Shown here: positions 1 to 6,694 of the stretch, piece by piece
Layout: the number at the start of each line of letters is the position of its first letter
Position numbering within the stretch: position 1 is the stretch's first letter
DNA from: RGIG5472 sp051867635
Lineage (GTDB): Bacteria > Bacillota > Clostridia > Oscillospirales > Oscillospiraceae
Length of the DNA stretch: 19,001 nucleotides
Direction of reading: 5' to 3'
Assembly (NCBI GenBank): GCA_051867635.1
Contig: JBJDYT010000051.1
Coordinates: forward strand, 1-19,001
Notes under the pieces: generated by a model
What the model was told of the DNA's origin: nothing
What the model saw: only the letters and a program-made list of their open reading frames with translations
Databases searched by the model: none
Made by a program: the position numbers and the translations under genes

Positions 1-4
1 CTAT

Positions 5-91
5 GCCCTTTCAGGGCTTGTTCAAGCCACGCGTTTCACGCGTGGTCTTGACTGTTCAGGAAGGCTTGCCTGCGGGCCGGCGTGAAACGCC
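5..91. repeat. Cluster of short overlapping palindromes
   Basis: This gene-free left edge holds a run of perfect inverted repeats. They are GCCCT-ttc-AGGGC at 5-17, GGCTTG-tt-CAAGCC at 15-28, CCACGCGT-ttc-ACGCGTGG at 27-45, AGGC-tt-GCCT near 62-71 and GGCGT-gaa-ACGCC at 79-91. Three of the loops are TTC or its complement GAA. The block lies downstream of the minus-strand regulator that ends at 132, so it could act in its 3' region, but no long T tract follows on the minus strand. It resembles an interspersed palindromic element cut by the window edge. That identity is inference; the palindromes are seen directly. Confidence 0.55.
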
Positions 92-131
92 TGCCAGGCT
101 GCGGCGAGGCCCGGGGCCGCCTCCCGGCGGC

Positions 132-581
132 TCACTCCTCCGCCTGCTGCCAGTGCCTGAGCTTTGGCAGCTGCGCCTCGAAATAGGCGCGCGCCTGCTC
201 CGGGGGCCAGTTTTCGCTTGACATGTGCCCCACAAGGAAATCCGTCAATTCCGCAAGGCTGGCATAGGCGAATTTCCCCTCGGCGTAGCACCACCTGCAG
301 TATTCCTCATTAAAGGCTCCGTCCGCCTCCCGACTGACGGAAGCGTCGTCCAGGGGCATGCCGCAGCATTGGCAAACCAGCTTCCGGGGAGAGCCCAGGA
401 GCGTATTGATGGAAACGTCAAAGAGCTTCGACAGCAGCTTCAGCGTCTCCGTATTCGGCACGGTCTCACCGGTTTCCCAGCGGGATACCGCCTGCCGGGT
501 CACGTGGAGCTTTTCTGCAAGCGCGTCCTGTGACAGACCGTTTTTGGTGCGCAGCTCCCATATGACGTTTTTTGTTTCCAT
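132..581 (-). CDS. XRE-family transcriptional regulator with C-terminal zinc ribbon
   Basis: A 149-residue DNA-binding regulator. Residues 1-62 form a Cro/C1-type helix-turn-helix domain (LSQDALAEKLHVTRQAVSRW, then the FDVSINTLL ending typical of clostridial XRE proteins). Residues 68-100 carry a putative zinc ribbon with CQCCGMPL (Cys70, 72, 73) and CRWC (Cys95, 98); a helical tail follows. This architecture matches the small XRE plus 'putative zinc ribbon' proteins of Firmicutes. The ATG at 579-581 is chosen because GAGGTGG lies 8 nt upstream and a good promoter precedes it; a longer reading would run through that promoter. It stands alone and divergent from the MBOAT operon. The target is unknown; autoregulation or control of the shared 184-bp intergenic region is possible but not shown. 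Confidence 0.88.
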   Translation of the reverse strand: METKNVIWELRTKNGLSQDALAEKLHVTRQAVSRWETGETVPNTETLKLLSKLFDVSINTLLGSPRKLVCQCCGMPLDDASVSREADGAFNEEYCRWCYAEGKFAYASLAELTDFLVGHMSSENWPPEQARAYFEAQLPKLRHWQQAEE

Positions 582-602
582 ACAGATCACCACCTCACGG
601 CC

Positions 603-631
603 AGTATACCACCGCCGCCGCGTAAAGCCAA
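603..631 (-). promoter_or_regulatory. Sigma-A type promoter of the XRE regulator
   Basis: Read on the minus strand, TTGGCT (631-626) and TATACT (608-603) are separated by exactly 17 bp. The -10 is extended by TGG directly upstream (TGGTATACT). Transcription would start near 596, giving a leader of about 15 nt before the ATG at 581 that includes the GAGGTGG ribosome binding site. Confidence 0.7.
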
Positions 632-704
632 GCAACCCGCTGTTGCTATACGGCAGGCGCGGGCTGCCCGCCGCCGGAAAATTTTTTGCCTGTTCGTTTT
701 TTTC

Positions 705-733
705 TGTCACCTTTTGCGCCGCCCGCGCGTCTA
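705..733 (+). promoter_or_regulatory. Candidate ECF-sigma promoter of the MBOAT-SGNH-sigma-RsiV operon
   Basis: TGTCACCTTTT begins at 705 and CGTCTA lies at 728-733, with 17 bp between the TGTCAC and CGTCTA hexamers. Bacillus extracytoplasmic-function promoters of the SigM/V/W/X group use TGAAAC (often TGAAACCTTTT) and CGTC(TA) with 16-17 bp between. The -10 here is a perfect match, and the -35 matches 4 of 6 plus the CTTTT extension. No good TTGACA/TATAAT pair is seen for this gene. The operon encodes its own ECF sigma factor, so autoregulation is the natural reading. This is inference from motif and context. Confidence 0.5.
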
Positions 734-765
734 TAAAACAGAACAGTGAAACGGCGGTACGGTCT

Positions 766-2160
766 ATGGTATTCAGCAGCCTGCAATTCATCTTCCTCTT
801 CATGCCTGTCTTCTTCGGCTGCTATTACCTGGTGCCCGACAGGCTGAAAAACCCGGTGCTGGCGCTGGGCAGCCTGTGCTTTTACCTCGTCGGGACGCTG
901 CGCGACCCCGAGCACTTTGTTCTCTTCCTGCTCAGCATCGCCGTGGACTTTGCGGCGGGGCTGCTGATGGAGCGCCGGCCCCAGCGCAAAAAGCTGTTTT
1001 TGACGGCGGGGGTCCTTTTTCACCTGCTGGCCCTGGGCGCCTTCAAGTATGCCGGCTTTGTGCTGGGGGAGCTCTCCCGGCTGGTCCCGGCCCTTGACCT
1101 CACCGTGCGGACGGCGCTGCCCATCGGCATCTCCTTTTACACCTTCCAGGGGATCTCCTATCTCGCCGACGGTTACCGGGGAAGGGTCAGGGCGGAGCGG
1201 AGCCTGCTGCGGTACACCGTCTACCTCGCCATGTTCCCGCAGCTCATCGCCGGGCCCATCGTGACCTACGGCCAGGTGGCGCGGGAGCTGCGGCGGCGGG
1301 AGATCCCCCGCGCTTCGGTGCGGCACGGCCTGGGCGTGTTCGTGTTCGGCCTGGGGCTGAAGGTGCTGCTGGCGAACCCCGTGGGGAAGCTGTGGACCCA
1401 GGTCTGCGCCATCGGCTTTGAGAGTATATCCACGCCGCTGGCCTGGATGGCCATTTTCGCCTATTCCTTCCAGATCTACTTCGACTTCTTCGGCTACTCC
1501 CTGATGGCGGTGGGGCTGGGGGAGATGCTGGGCTTCCGCCTGCCGAAGAATTTCGACCATCCCTACCTGAGCCGCTCCATGACGGAGTTCTGGCGGCGGT
1601 GGCACATGACCCTGGGGGGATGGTTCAGGGAGTATGTGTATGTGCCGCTGGGCGGGAACCGGAACGGCGGCCTCGCCACGGTGCGGAACCTGCTGGTGGT
1701 GTGGCTGCTGACGGGGATCTGGCACGGCGCGGGGTACCACTTCGTGCTGTGGGGGGCGGTGCTGTTCCTCCTCATCGTGACGGAAAAGTTCCTGACGGGG
1801 CGCTTCCTCGCGCGGGCGCCGGCGGTGGGCCGTGTGTACATGCTGCTGCTGATCCCGCTGACCTGGGCCGTTTTCGCCATCGAGGACGTGGGACAGCTCG
1901 GAGTCTTCTTTACCCGGCTGTTTCCCTTCTTCGGGCAGGGCCCCTGGTCTGTGTTCCGCTGCGACTACGTAAAGTACCTGCGCCTGTACGGCCCGTTCCT
2001 GCTCTTCGGGCTTCTGTTCTCCACAAAGCTGCCGTACCGCCTGCTGGGGCGGCTGAAAAACCGTTTCGCGGTGGGAGCGCTGCTGGCTGTGATATTCCTC
2101 GCTAGCGTCTACTGTATGTACCGGGGTCTTGACGACCCGTTCCTGTATTTCAGATTTTGA
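766..2160 (+). CDS. MBOAT-family O-acyltransferase (AlgI/PatA/DltB-like)
   Basis: A 464-residue polytopic membrane protein of the MBOAT family, which moves acyl groups across the membrane to an extracytoplasmic acceptor. Visible signatures are the AlgI-type N-terminus MVFSSLQFIFLF (1-12), ALPIGISFYTFQ (118-129), FWRRWHMTLGGWFREYVYVP (275-294) with His280, and LLTGIWHGAGYHFVLWG (314-330) with the conserved catalytic His320. About ten hydrophobic segments are present. Length is normal for AlgI-like proteins. The ATG at 766 fits the family N-terminus, although no strong ribosome binding site precedes it. It is followed after 11 nt by an SGNH hydrolase, a pairing seen in PatA/PatB (peptidoglycan O-acetylation) and alginate systems. 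Because an ECF sigma/RsiV pair follows in the same operon, peptidoglycan O-acetylation is my preferred role; teichoic acid or exopolysaccharide acylation are alternatives. Confidence 0.92.
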   Translation: MVFSSLQFIFLFMPVFFGCYYLVPDRLKNPVLALGSLCFYLVGTLRDPEHFVLFLLSIAVDFAAGLLMERRPQRKKLFLTAGVLFHLLALGAFKYAGFVLGELSRLVPALDLTVRTALPIGISFYTFQGISYLADGYRGRVRAERSLLRYTVYLAMFPQLIAGPIVTYGQVARELRRREIPRASVRHGLGVFVFGLGLKVLLANPVGKLWTQVCAIGFESISTPLAWMAIFAYSFQIYFDFFGYSLMAVGLGEMLGFRLPKNFDHPYLSRSMTEFWRRWHMTLGGWFREYVYVPLGGNRNGGLATVRNLLVVWLLTGIWHGAGYHFVLWGAVLFLLIVTEKFLTGRFLARAPAVGRVYMLLLIPLTWAVFAIEDVGQLGVFFTRLFPFFGQGPWSVFRCDYVKYLRLYGPFLLFGLLFSTKLPYRLLGRLKNRFAVGALLAVIFLASVYCMYRGLDDPFLYFRF

Positions 2161-2171
2161 GAGGTCAAAAC

Positions 2172-3017
2172 ATGAGAAAATCCAACGTTGTTACCCTGCT
2201 GTCCTTTATTTTCCTGCTGGGCGCCGTGGTGTTCGTCCTGTTCTTCTGGCGGGTGCCGGGCGCGGCCGCCGGAGCGGAGAAGGGAGACGCCCCCGCCGGG
2301 AGCGGCGTCATACTGGTGCCGCCCAGCGAGACGGAGGCGGACCCGCCGGAGGATGGGGCCGCCGGGGCGGACAAAACGGAGACCCAGGGCAAGCCCATAG
2401 AGACGGAGACCGCCGTGACCCTGCCCGCCGACGTCTCCATGGACGACGCGCTGTTCATCGGCGATTCCAGAACGGTGGGCCTGCAGGAATACGCCGGTAT
2501 CGAGGGGGCGGATTTCTTTGCCAACGTGGGCATGAGCGTGTACAATATCCATAAGAAGCCCGTCTCCGTCCCCTCCGTGGGCAAGGTCACGCTGCGGGAG
2601 CTGCTGGAGCACAAGAAGTACGGCAAGATCTATATCATGCTGGGGATCAACGAGGTGGGCTACCGCCTGGACAGCACCGTGGATAAATACCGGGAGCTGC
2701 TGGAGTTCATCCGGCAGCGGGAGCCGGAGGCGAAGCTTCTGATCCAGGCTAACCTGCACGTCACGAAGAGCCGCTCCGACCGCGACGAGGTGGTGAACAA
2801 CGCCGCCATCGACCGGCTCAACGCGGCGCTGGCGAAGCTGGCCGACGGCAGGCACATTTTCTATCTGGACGCCAACGCCCTGTTCGACGACGAAAACGGC
2901 TGTCTGTCCTCCGACAAGTCCGAGGACGGCACCCACCTCTACGCGAAGTACTATGCGGCGTGGGGCAGCTGGATCGTGGGACAGACGGCTTCGCTCATGG
3001 AGGAGGGTCGGTCTTGA
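2172..3017 (+). CDS. Membrane-anchored SGNH/GDSL hydrolase-like protein
   Basis: A 281-residue protein with one N-terminal transmembrane anchor (residues 7-26). A low-complexity Ala/Pro/Glu/Thr linker (30-85) follows, then an SGNH domain (92-275) facing outward. The catalytic blocks are visible: GDSR with Ser99 (block I), the Gly of FANVGMS (Gly120, block II), GINE with Asn160 (block III), and DGTHL with Asp252 and His255 (block V). SGNH enzymes paired with MBOAT proteins act as extracytoplasmic O-acetyltransferases or esterases (PatB, AlgX/AlgJ). The ATG at 2172 has GAGGT 6-7 nt upstream; a TTG at 2157 overlapping the previous stop is less likely. Its stop overlaps the start of the sigma factor, so the genes are translationally coupled. 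Transferase versus esterase activity cannot be decided from sequence. Confidence 0.9.
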   Translation: MRKSNVVTLLSFIFLLGAVVFVLFFWRVPGAAAGAEKGDAPAGSGVILVPPSETEADPPEDGAAGADKTETQGKPIETETAVTLPADVSMDDALFIGDSRTVGLQEYAGIEGADFFANVGMSVYNIHKKPVSVPSVGKVTLRELLEHKKYGKIYIMLGINEVGYRLDSTVDKYRELLEFIRQREPEAKLLIQANLHVTKSRSDRDEVVNNAAIDRLNAALAKLADGRHIFYLDANALFDDENGCLSSDKSEDGTHLYAKYYAAWGSWIVGQTASLMEEGRS

Positions 3018-3499
3018 CGGACAAAGACGAGTTTTGCGAGCAGGTGCGGCGCTGTGAGGGCGCCATGTATTCCCTGGCCTATTCCGTTCTGCGCAACGAG
3101 GCGGACGCCGGGGAGGCCGTGAGCGAAGCCATATACCGCGCCTATAAGAATCTGGACAGCCTGAAAAGCGAGGCCGCCTTCAAGCCGTGGATCCTCCGCA
3201 TCGTGCACAACACGGCGGCGGAGCTGGTCCGCAGGAACGCGAAGCTCGTGCCCATGGAGGAGCTGGAGGAGGCCGCCGGAGAGGGCGGCGAGAGCGAGCT
3301 CGCCACGCGGCTCACCCTCCGCGCCGCGGTAGAGCGGCTGAAGCAGCCCTACCGCACCGTGGTCGTCCTGTTTTACTATGAGGGTCTTTCGGCGGCAAAG
3401 ATCGCGCAGATCACGGGCACGAACATCGTCGCTGTCAGAAAGCAGCTCTCCCGGGCCAGAGAGGCGCTGCGGGAGAGCCTGAAGGAGGATTTCAGATGA
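3014..3499 (+). CDS. ECF RNA polymerase sigma factor (SigV-like)
   Basis: A 161-residue sigma-70 family factor with only regions 2 and 4, as in ECF sigmas. Region 2 spans about residues 7-75 (MYSLAYSVLRNEADAGEAVSEA, AFKPWILRIVHNTA) and region 4 about 98-155 (LKQPYRTVVVLFYYEGLSAAKI, then the recognition helix around NIVAVRKQLSRAR). The start is a TTG at 3014-3016 that forms a TTGA overlap with the upstream stop; AGGAGGG at 3001-3007 supports it. Its stop in turn overlaps the RsiV-like gene by ATGA. A sigma factor followed directly by an RsiV-type membrane protein is the SigV/CsfV arrangement. The likely role is activating its own envelope-modification operon when the anti-sigma factor is destroyed. 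Confidence 0.9.
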   Translation: MTDKDEFCEQVRRCEGAMYSLAYSVLRNEADAGEAVSEAIYRAYKNLDSLKSEAAFKPWILRIVHNTAAELVRRNAKLVPMEELEEAAGEGGESELATRLTLRAAVERLKQPYRTVVVLFYYEGLSAAKIAQITGTNIVAVRKQLSRAREALRESLKEDFR

Positions 3500-4389
3500 A
3501 CGACTTTGACAGATACCTGAAAAGCAAAGCGGCGGAGGAGGCGGAGGAGCTGCCGGAGTCCGTCAAAAACAGGGTGGAGCAGACCCTTGCCGGCCTGCCC
3601 GAGCGGACGGGCGGCAGGCGGCGGAGCCGGGCGTTGCCCCGTATGGCGGCAGCGGCGGCCTGCTTCGTGTTCGTGGCGCTGTTCCTGCTCCCCAACGTCA
3701 GCGTGGCCTATGCCCAGGCGCTGGAGAAGGTCCCCGTCATCGGAGACATCGCCCGGGTGGTCACCATCCGCAACTACTACTATTCGGACGACATGCACGA
3801 GATGGACATCGACGTGCCGCAGATCGACGAGGAAAACAGCGAGGCCGCCGCGCATATCAATAAAGATATCGACGAGCTGACAAAGACGCTGGTGGACCGG
3901 TTCTATGAGGACCTTGCGGCGGTGGGCGGCGAGGGCCACGGATCGGTCTACGTGGACTATGAGACCGTGACCGACACGGAGCAGTGGTTCACGCTCAAGA
4001 TCCGGGTGCACGAAGCGGCGGGAAGCAGCAACACTTATTTCAAGTACTACCACATCGACAAGCGGGACGGGAAGATGGTCCGTCTGGGCGACCTGTCCGG
4101 GGACGAAAACTTCTACGAGGTGCTGGAGGAAGAGATCAAGCGGCAGATGGAGCTTCGGATGGAGCAGGACAGCAACGCGGTGTACTGGCTGGACGACAGC
4201 CTCATAGGCGAGGATTTTGTCACGCTGACGCCGGAGCACAACTTCTACTTCAACGAAAACGGCGACCTGGTCATCGTCTTCGACAAATACGAGGTGGCCC
4301 CCGGCTCCATGGGGACCCCCGAGTTCACCGTCAGCAAAGCGCTGTTCCGGGCGCTTTTGAAGCCCGAATTTGCGGACGTGGTCTCCTGA
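3496..4389 (+). CDS. RsiV-like membrane anti-sigma factor (DUF3298 type)
   Basis: A 297-residue single-pass protein. Residues 1-48 are cytosolic and charged, starting with MNDFDRYLKSKAAEEAEELP, and would bind the sigma factor. A transmembrane segment follows at 50-70, directly succeeded by Ala-Tyr-Ala (71-73), which looks like a signal-peptidase site. The extracellular part (75-297) begins with the VPVIGDIARVVTIR signature seen in RsiV-type proteins and ends in a DUF3298-like domain. B. subtilis RsiV is the lysozyme receptor: lysozyme binding lets signal peptidase and then RasP cleave it, freeing SigV. This protein has the parts needed for the same mechanism. Whether its ligand is lysozyme is inferred. 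GAAGGAGG at 3481-3488 is its ribosome binding site, and it is the last gene of the operon. Confidence 0.85.
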   Translation: MNDFDRYLKSKAAEEAEELPESVKNRVEQTLAGLPERTGGRRRSRALPRMAAAAACFVFVALFLLPNVSVAYAQALEKVPVIGDIARVVTIRNYYYSDDMHEMDIDVPQIDEENSEAAAHINKDIDELTKTLVDRFYEDLAAVGGEGHGSVYVDYETVTDTEQWFTLKIRVHEAAGSSNTYFKYYHIDKRDGKMVRLGDLSGDENFYEVLEEEIKRQMELRMEQDSNAVYWLDDSLIGEDFVTLTPEHNFYFNENGDLVIVFDKYEVAPGSMGTPEFTVSKALFRALLKPEFADVVS

Positions 4390-4429
4390 TCCGCGCCGGG
4401 GCCTGCCGCCGCGGCGGGCGCTGACGCTT

Positions 4430-4466
4430 AAAGGGCCTTACCGGCTTCAAGCCGGTAAGGCCCTTT
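4430..4466. terminator. Bidirectional intrinsic terminator
   Basis: A perfect 16-bp stem (left arm 4430-4445, right arm 4451-4466) encloses the loop TTCAA. TTT is inside the right arm, one more T follows on the plus strand, and AAA lies on the left arm for the minus strand. It sits between the convergent ends of the RsiV-like gene (4389) and the iminopeptidase gene (4489), so it probably serves both. Confidence 0.85.
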
Positions 4467-4488
4467 TGCTTATGCCGCGTCGCGCCGC

Positions 4489-5814
4489 TCAGTCGTGGGC
4501 GTTCAGCCACTCCTTGAGCAGGGCGGTGTAGCGGGGGGTATCCTCCACGAAGCAGGCGTGGCGGCAGGTGCGGAACAGCTCCCAGCGGGAATCGGGGATG
4601 CCGTCGTACATGACCTTGGCGATGTAGGGGGTGCAGAGGTCGTTGCCGCCGCTGATGACCAGGGCGCTCTGCTTGATATCGCCGAGCTGCGCCGTCACAT
4701 CGTAGTCCTTCAGCGTGCCCAGGGGGGTGAACTCGTTGGGGCCCCAGCCCACCACATAGGACTCCCGGCCGGAGCGCTTTTTCCGGCGGATGCACTCCGG
4801 GTCGCTCTCCGTCACGGGGCCCGCCGCGTGGCGCAGCATGAACTCCGCCTCCGCCGCCTGATAGGCCTCGCCGCTGTAGTCGCCGCTCTCGTCCGCCCGG
4901 CGGATGGCCTCCTGCATCTCCTGAGGCAGCTCCGCGATCATGCGGTGCTGCTCCTCGCCCCAGAGCTTGCTGGAGGGGAGGGTGCTGGAGAGGATGATGC
5001 TCTTCACGCCCTCGGGCTTGTAGTTGCAGACATAGTCCAGCAGCAGCATGCCGCCCCAGGACTGGCCCAGCAGGTGGCACTCCGTCAGCCCCAAATGCTC
5101 TCGCAGGGCCTGCAGCTCCCGCACCCAGGTCTCCGCCCGCCAAAGCTCCGGCCGGCCTTCCACGTAGGAGTTGCCGCAGCCCAGCTGGTCGTACATGATC
5201 AGCTCCCGTCCGTCCTCCTGGGCGAACTCGTCCAACACCTCGAAGTAGTTGTGGGTGGAGCCGGGGCCGCCGTGGAGCAGGACCAGGGGTTTCTTGTCCC
5301 CGGTGCGCTTGCCGGCGATGCGGTAGTAGGTCTGGTAGCCCTCAAAGGGCATGTAGCCTTCGCGAACAGTCATGGGTGCTTCCTCCTTAGTAAAATCGGT
5401 TTGGGCTCCCTGCTGCGGCGCGGCAGGCCGGCGCAGCAGAGGCAATATATAGCACAGCGCGGCGGCAAGACAGAGCGCGCCGCCGAGGCACCAATGGACG
5501 GTGATGAGCGGCGCGGAGGCGCCGTAGATCTCGAACACGCCGGCAAGGCAGCTTCCCAGCGTCAGCGTCCCCACGCCGCAGCGCCAGAGCCAGCGGACGG
5601 AAAAGCCGGGGCAGGGGGCTTTTTTCCAGCGCAGCAGCAACGCCGCGCCGCCCGCGCCGAGGAACAGGGGAAAGACGAACTGGAACAGCATGAAGGCGGA
5701 GAGCACCCCGTGGCCGAACCACTCGTAGATGAGACTGAAGACCGCGCAGCAGAAGGCGGCGAGGAGCCAGCCCCGGACCGCCCGCTCCAGGGGCTGCTTA
5801 TCCGATGTAGACAA
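4489..5814 (-). CDS. pip: Proline iminopeptidase-like alpha/beta hydrolase with N-terminal membrane domain
   Basis: A 441-residue reading frame. Residues 1-130 hold four hydrophobic segments (about 14-34, 41-61, 74-97, 102-126), a membrane domain I cannot name. Residues 148-441 are a complete proline iminopeptidase, which removes N-terminal proline from peptides. Numbered from the internal Met148, it has HGGPG (34-38, oxyanion region), GQSWGG with nucleophile Ser105, Asp245 in GGNDLCTP, and His272 in RHACFVED; its 294 residues equal the stand-alone enzyme length. The long form would start at TTG 5814, overlapping the preceding gene by 17 nt, with only a weak AGAGG about 13 nt away. The internal ATG at 5373 has a far better site. 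The product may therefore be made as a short cytosolic enzyme, a membrane-tethered long form, or both. It is the third gene of a minus-strand operon. Confidence 0.8.
   Translation of the reverse strand: MSTSDKQPLERAVRGWLLAAFCCAVFSLIYEWFGHGVLSAFMLFQFVFPLFLGAGGAALLLRWKKAPCPGFSVRWLWRCGVGTLTLGSCLAGVFEIYGASAPLITVHWCLGGALCLAAALCYILPLLRRPAAPQQGAQTDFTKEEAPMTVREGYMPFEGYQTYYRIAGKRTGDKKPLVLLHGGPGSTHNYFEVLDEFAQEDGRELIMYDQLGCGNSYVEGRPELWRAETWVRELQALREHLGLTECHLLGQSWGGMLLLDYVCNYKPEGVKSIILSSTLPSSKLWGEEQHRMIAELPQEMQEAIRRADESGDYSGEAYQAAEAEFMLRHAAGPVTESDPECIRRKKRSGRESYVVGWGPNEFTPLGTLKDYDVTAQLGDIKQSALVISGGNDLCTPYIAKVMYDGIPDSRWELFRTCRHACFVEDTPRYTALLKEWLNAHD
5371..5390 (-). promoter_or_regulatory. Strong internal ribosome binding site and start (ATG 5373) inside the iminopeptidase frame
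   Basis: On the minus strand, TAAGGAGG precedes an in-frame ATG at 5373-5371 by about 9 nt, a near-perfect Shine-Dalgarno. Translation from here gives 294 residues beginning MTVREGYMPFEG, the usual start and length of proline iminopeptidases. It is in frame with the upstream membrane domain, and no stop codon separates the two parts. Confidence 0.75.
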
Positions 5815-6679
5815 TGTCGCTCACGTTCCTCTCTTCGATGTTGTGGCCGTCGGTGGGCTGGTTCACCACCCGGCCGTTGAAGACCATGGTGGAGGAGCCG
5901 CCGCCGTCCAGATTATAGGCGGTCCGAACGCCGAGGCCCTGGAGGAAATCCGCCAGCTGCTGAAGCGTCAGCCCCTCGCTCCGCTCCGTGCGGCCGTCCG
6001 CCACCACGAAGACGTAGTGCCAGCCGCCGTACCAGCCCATGGCGGTGCGGGGGTTGCGGGTCAGCTCCTTGCCCTGCCCATTGGCGGGGTCGAAGGTGAT
6101 CTCCCCCTCCTCGATGAGGCCGGGGCCGAAGGAGAGGACCTGGGCCGCGCCGCCCTCCAGCAGCTGGCGGGCCGTAAAGTCGCCCTCCCGGCAGATGGTG
6201 AAGGAGCCGTCCGTCCCGATGACCAGGTCCTGCTGGTCCCTTCCGGCGGCGCTTTCCCGGTACAGCACGCCGTTGCGGATCACATAGCCGTCGCGGGCGC
6301 TGTAATAGTCGCCGTTGACGGCGAGAATGGCGCCGTGGGGCGCGGCGATGACGGAGGTGGGGGCGATGACGTTTTTGCCGAAGGTGTCCTTGGCAAAGGC
6401 GGTGCGGATGTGGGCCGGGTCCTCCAGCACCACGTCCGCCACATAGATGTCGGTGTCATAGGCCCGGTGGCGGGAGACGGCGATGGTGACCCCGCCGCCG
6501 CTGTAGCTGTTCTCCGTCACCACCGCGTCCTCCGCCCGGAGGGGCGGCTGGGACCCGGTCTCCTCCACCGCGGTGAAGCTGCGGGGGATGACGAAGGCGT
6601 CCAGCAGGATGTAGAGCGTGAACAGGAGCAGCAGCAGGCCGTAGAAAAGCGGCCAGCGCCGAAGCAGTTTTTCTTTCAA
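5798..6679 (-). CDS. Membrane-anchored phosphodiester glycosidase family protein (NAGPA domain)
   Basis: A 293-residue protein with one N-terminal transmembrane helix (residues 9-30) and an extracytoplasmic domain (about 60-293) of the NAGPA family. That family includes the mammalian GlcNAc-1-phosphodiester alpha-N-acetylglucosaminidase and bacterial exopolysaccharide-associated proteins. Visible conserved motifs are VNGDYY (121-126), NPRTAMG (209-215) and NLDGGGSSTMVFNGR (256-270). Such enzymes cleave sugar-phosphate diesters and may process envelope glycans or wall polymers. The start is TTG at 6679 with CGAGGA 8-9 nt upstream, 15 nt after the glycosyltransferase stop, so the two are co-translated. 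The actual substrate is unknown. Confidence 0.88.
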   Translation of the reverse strand: MKEKLLRRWPLFYGLLLLLFTLYILLDAFVIPRSFTAVEETGSQPPLRAEDAVVTENSYSGGGVTIAVSRHRAYDTDIYVADVVLEDPAHIRTAFAKDTFGKNVIAPTSVIAAPHGAILAVNGDYYSARDGYVIRNGVLYRESAAGRDQQDLVIGTDGSFTICREGDFTARQLLEGGAAQVLSFGPGLIEEGEITFDPANGQGKELTRNPRTAMGWYGGWHYVFVVADGRTERSEGLTLQQLADFLQGLGVRTAYNLDGGGSSTMVFNGRVVNQPTDGHNIEERNVSDIVYIG

Positions 6680-6694
6680 CGGACGATTCCTCGT

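Noticed and set aside
1..131. CRISPR array
   Set aside because: The palindromes differ in sequence and spacing; there are no identical direct repeats with spacers here or elsewhere in the window.
358..765. N-terminal extension of the MBOAT frame back to 358
   Set aside because: The extra residues overlap the XRE gene and its promoter and do not resemble an MBOAT. The family-typical MVFSSL start is at 766.
646..1740. 364-codon minus-strand open frame opposite the MBOAT gene
   Set aside because: Low-complexity His/Gln/Pro-rich translation. The plus-strand MBOAT reading is unambiguous.
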